Notes under the pieces: generated by a model
Databases searched by the model: none
What the model was told of the DNA's origin: nothing
What the model saw: the letters and a program-made list of their open reading frames with translations, nothing else
Assembly (NCBI GenBank): GCA_011319805.1
Contig: SJRY01000118.1
Location: forward strand, 1 to 16,321
DNA: 16,321 nt
Source: Macrocybe gigantea
Taxonomy: Eukaryota > Basidiomycota > Agaricomycetes > Agaricales > Callistosporiaceae
Direction of reading: 5' to 3'
Made by a program: the position numbers and the translations under genes
Shown: piece by piece, positions 14,831 through 16,321 of the stretch
Position numbering within the stretch: the stretch's first letter is position 1
How the letters are laid out: every line of letters begins with the position of its first letter

Positions 14831-16321
14831 TACATCAAACCCTATTGTGCAAGCAGCTCCCTCTACTCCTGATCCAGATCCTACCCCTCCACAAAGTCCA
14901 AATCTTCGTCCTAGAACGCCTCCTGCTATTCACCAGGATGATAACCTGCCCCACACACCTCCTGTTAGACACAGAGTACCAACTCCACCACCTCTTCCCA
15001 AAACTCCGCCCATTGCTGTCAGGAAACCAGTCAGAAATGTCAAACCACCTGGTAATTGGTGGGTCATCAGACCTGCTCCACCACCAGTTCGAGATGATTC
15101 TGATTCAGAAGACTCAATTCATGAGGATCCTGATCCTAATCCTGATGAAGAGGCTGGTTTTGTGGATGTCCAATTTGCTGGTCTAGCTGAAGGTGCAAAT
15201 CCAAGCACTTACAAGCAAGCTATGCAATGTCCGGATGCTCACAAGTGGCAGGAAGCGTGTAATGAAGAGATTATGTCTCTTATGGGACATGGACATGGGA
15301 GATTGTGGACTTGCCTCCAGGAAAGAAGGCTATTGGTTGTGGATGGGTTTTCAAGGTTAAACACAATGCAGATGGCTCGATTGAGTGCTACAAAGCTCGA
15401 TGTGTGCTAAAGGTTTCAGTCAGAGACCTGGCATTGACTATACTGAAGTCTTTGCCCCCACATTTCGCCCTGCTGCCTTGAGACTTATCCTAGCCATGGC
15501 TGGTATTGAGGACATGGAACTTCATTCTGTAGATGTTACCTCTGCCTTTCCTAATGGTGATTTGAGGAGGAGATTTATATGGTTCAACCAGAAGGGTTTC
15601 ACCAAGGTGGTCCAAACCAAGTCTGCAAACTCTACAAATCGCTTTATGGTCTTAAGCAGTCTGCCAGACAGTGGAACAAGAAGCTGCACTCCGTCTTATT
15701 GTCTATGGGATTCAAACGACTCGAATCTGACCGCTCTATCTACCTCTATGTCAAGGGGGAGGTAAAGGTATTGTTCCCATTTACATTGATGATATCACAC
15801 TGGCTTCAAAGAACACTGCTGCTATTGACAAAGTGGTTGCAGAGCTGTCTAGGCACTTCAAAATCAGAGACTTGGGACCAAGCACTTTCTTATTGGGTGT
15901 GGAGATTATTAGGGACAGGCAGAAGCGGACCATTGCACTTTTCAGAAGCAGTACATCTTAAACACACTGGAGCGCTATGGGATGGTGGATTGCAAGCCTG
16001 TCAAGACACCTATGATGACAGGTCTTAACCTTTCCAAGGCAATGGCACCTCAGACTCCAGAGGAAGCAGACTTTATGAAGAACATCCCCTACCTCAGTGC
16101 TGTTGGATCACTCCAGTACTTAGCCACCATGACTAGACCAGATATAGCAGCTGCTGTGTCATGCCTAGGACACTTCAACTCGAATCCTGGTCCACAGCAT
16201 TGGAATGCAGTCAAGCATTTGCTGAGATACTGCAAAGGGACTTTGGATCTCAAGCTGATATACTCTGGAGATCTTGGTCCAGAGATGTTTACCTCATTCT
16301 GTGATGCTTCCCATGGTGATT
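14831..16321 (+). pseudogene. Copia reverse transcriptase and start of RNase H, frameshifted, partial
   Basis: A proline-rich and acidic spacer (about 14850-15170) joins integrase to RT. RT begins near PSTYKQAMQCPDAHKWQEA (15205-15260). It includes GFSQRPGIDYTEVFAPT, catalytic D in DVTSAFPNGDL (15532-15534; the family usually has L where P is), LYGLKQSARQWN and the active-site YIDD (15782-15793). The RNase H connection follows, with YLSAVGSLQYLATMTRPDI, and the first RNase H motif FCDASHGD at the right edge. Frame changes lie near 15290, 15400, 15575, 15765 and 15942. The missing bases can be inferred from the conserved motifs, but the stretch as given encodes no complete enzyme. Confidence 0.87.

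Larger units (their letters stand above)
12118..16321 (+). mobile_element. Ty1/Copia LTR retrotransposon, degenerate, continues past right edge
   Basis: The domain order gag, protease, integrase, reverse transcriptase, RNase H is diagnostic of the Ty1/Copia superfamily; in Ty3 types, integrase comes last. Coding sequence runs in one direction from 12544 to the edge, with repeated frame changes. Codon use and base composition differ from the LINE region, with more A and T. The left limit is uncertain. Confidence 0.9.

Noticed and set aside
12544..16321. Programmed frameshifting in the Copia element
   Set aside because: Copia elements use at most one such site. Here there are a dozen or more shifts at non-slippery places within conserved domains.
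1..16321. Host genes, tRNA or rRNA genes, CRISPR arrays, prokaryotic promoters or ribosome binding sites
   Set aside because: No cloverleaf, spaced repeats, rRNA motifs or non-transposon protein family could be recognised. Every long frame is a LINE or Copia frame or its antisense.

Overview
The window is a pile of retrotransposons. I find no host gene, RNA gene, CRISPR array or bacterial feature in it. The LINE proteins (endonuclease, reverse transcriptase, RNase H, zinc knuckles) and the accompanying Ty1/Copia element suggest a filamentous fungus, most likely a basidiomycete of the Agaricomycetes. That placement rests on my recall of protein style and not on a search.

Positions 1 to 12117 are built from five pieces of one LINE family, which I label Z, A, D, C and B. 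Z (1-1540, minus) is the 5' end of a copy: 5'UTR plus a broken ORF1 that runs off the left edge. A (1545-6055, minus) is a nearly whole copy whose ORF1 is almost entirely deleted. Its ORF2 is split by D (4879-5018, minus), a 5'-truncated copy reduced to about 115 bases plus poly(A) and bounded by a 14-base target duplication. C (about 6058-7203, plus) is the 3' end of a copy in the opposite orientation, ending in 24 A. B (7204-12117, minus) has ORF2, ORF1 and the 5'UTR, but its 3' end is cut away where C inserted. A 320-bp solo LTR (11264-11583) sits inside B's ORF1.

The pieces nest: D went into A, Z into the 3'UTR of A, A into C, and C into B. By adding them up, the complete element is about 6.3 kb. 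It has a 193-nt 5'UTR, an ORF1 of about 600 codons, an ORF2 of about 1300 codons that starts inside the ORF1 stop (ATGA), a 375-nt 3'UTR and poly(A). No copy here is intact.

From about 12118 to the right edge is a plus-strand Ty1/Copia element: leader or LTR remnant, gag, protease, integrase, reverse transcriptase and the start of RNase H. Catalytic residues are recognisable throughout, but the frame changes at least a dozen times, mostly by single missing bases. It is either a decayed copy or an assembly with uncorrected indels.

I see no new cellular system. The most useful observations are the nesting order, the exact family termini, paired 3'UTR hairpins whose substitutions keep pairing, a strongly conserved 3' tail, and the stop-start coupling of ORF1 and ORF2.
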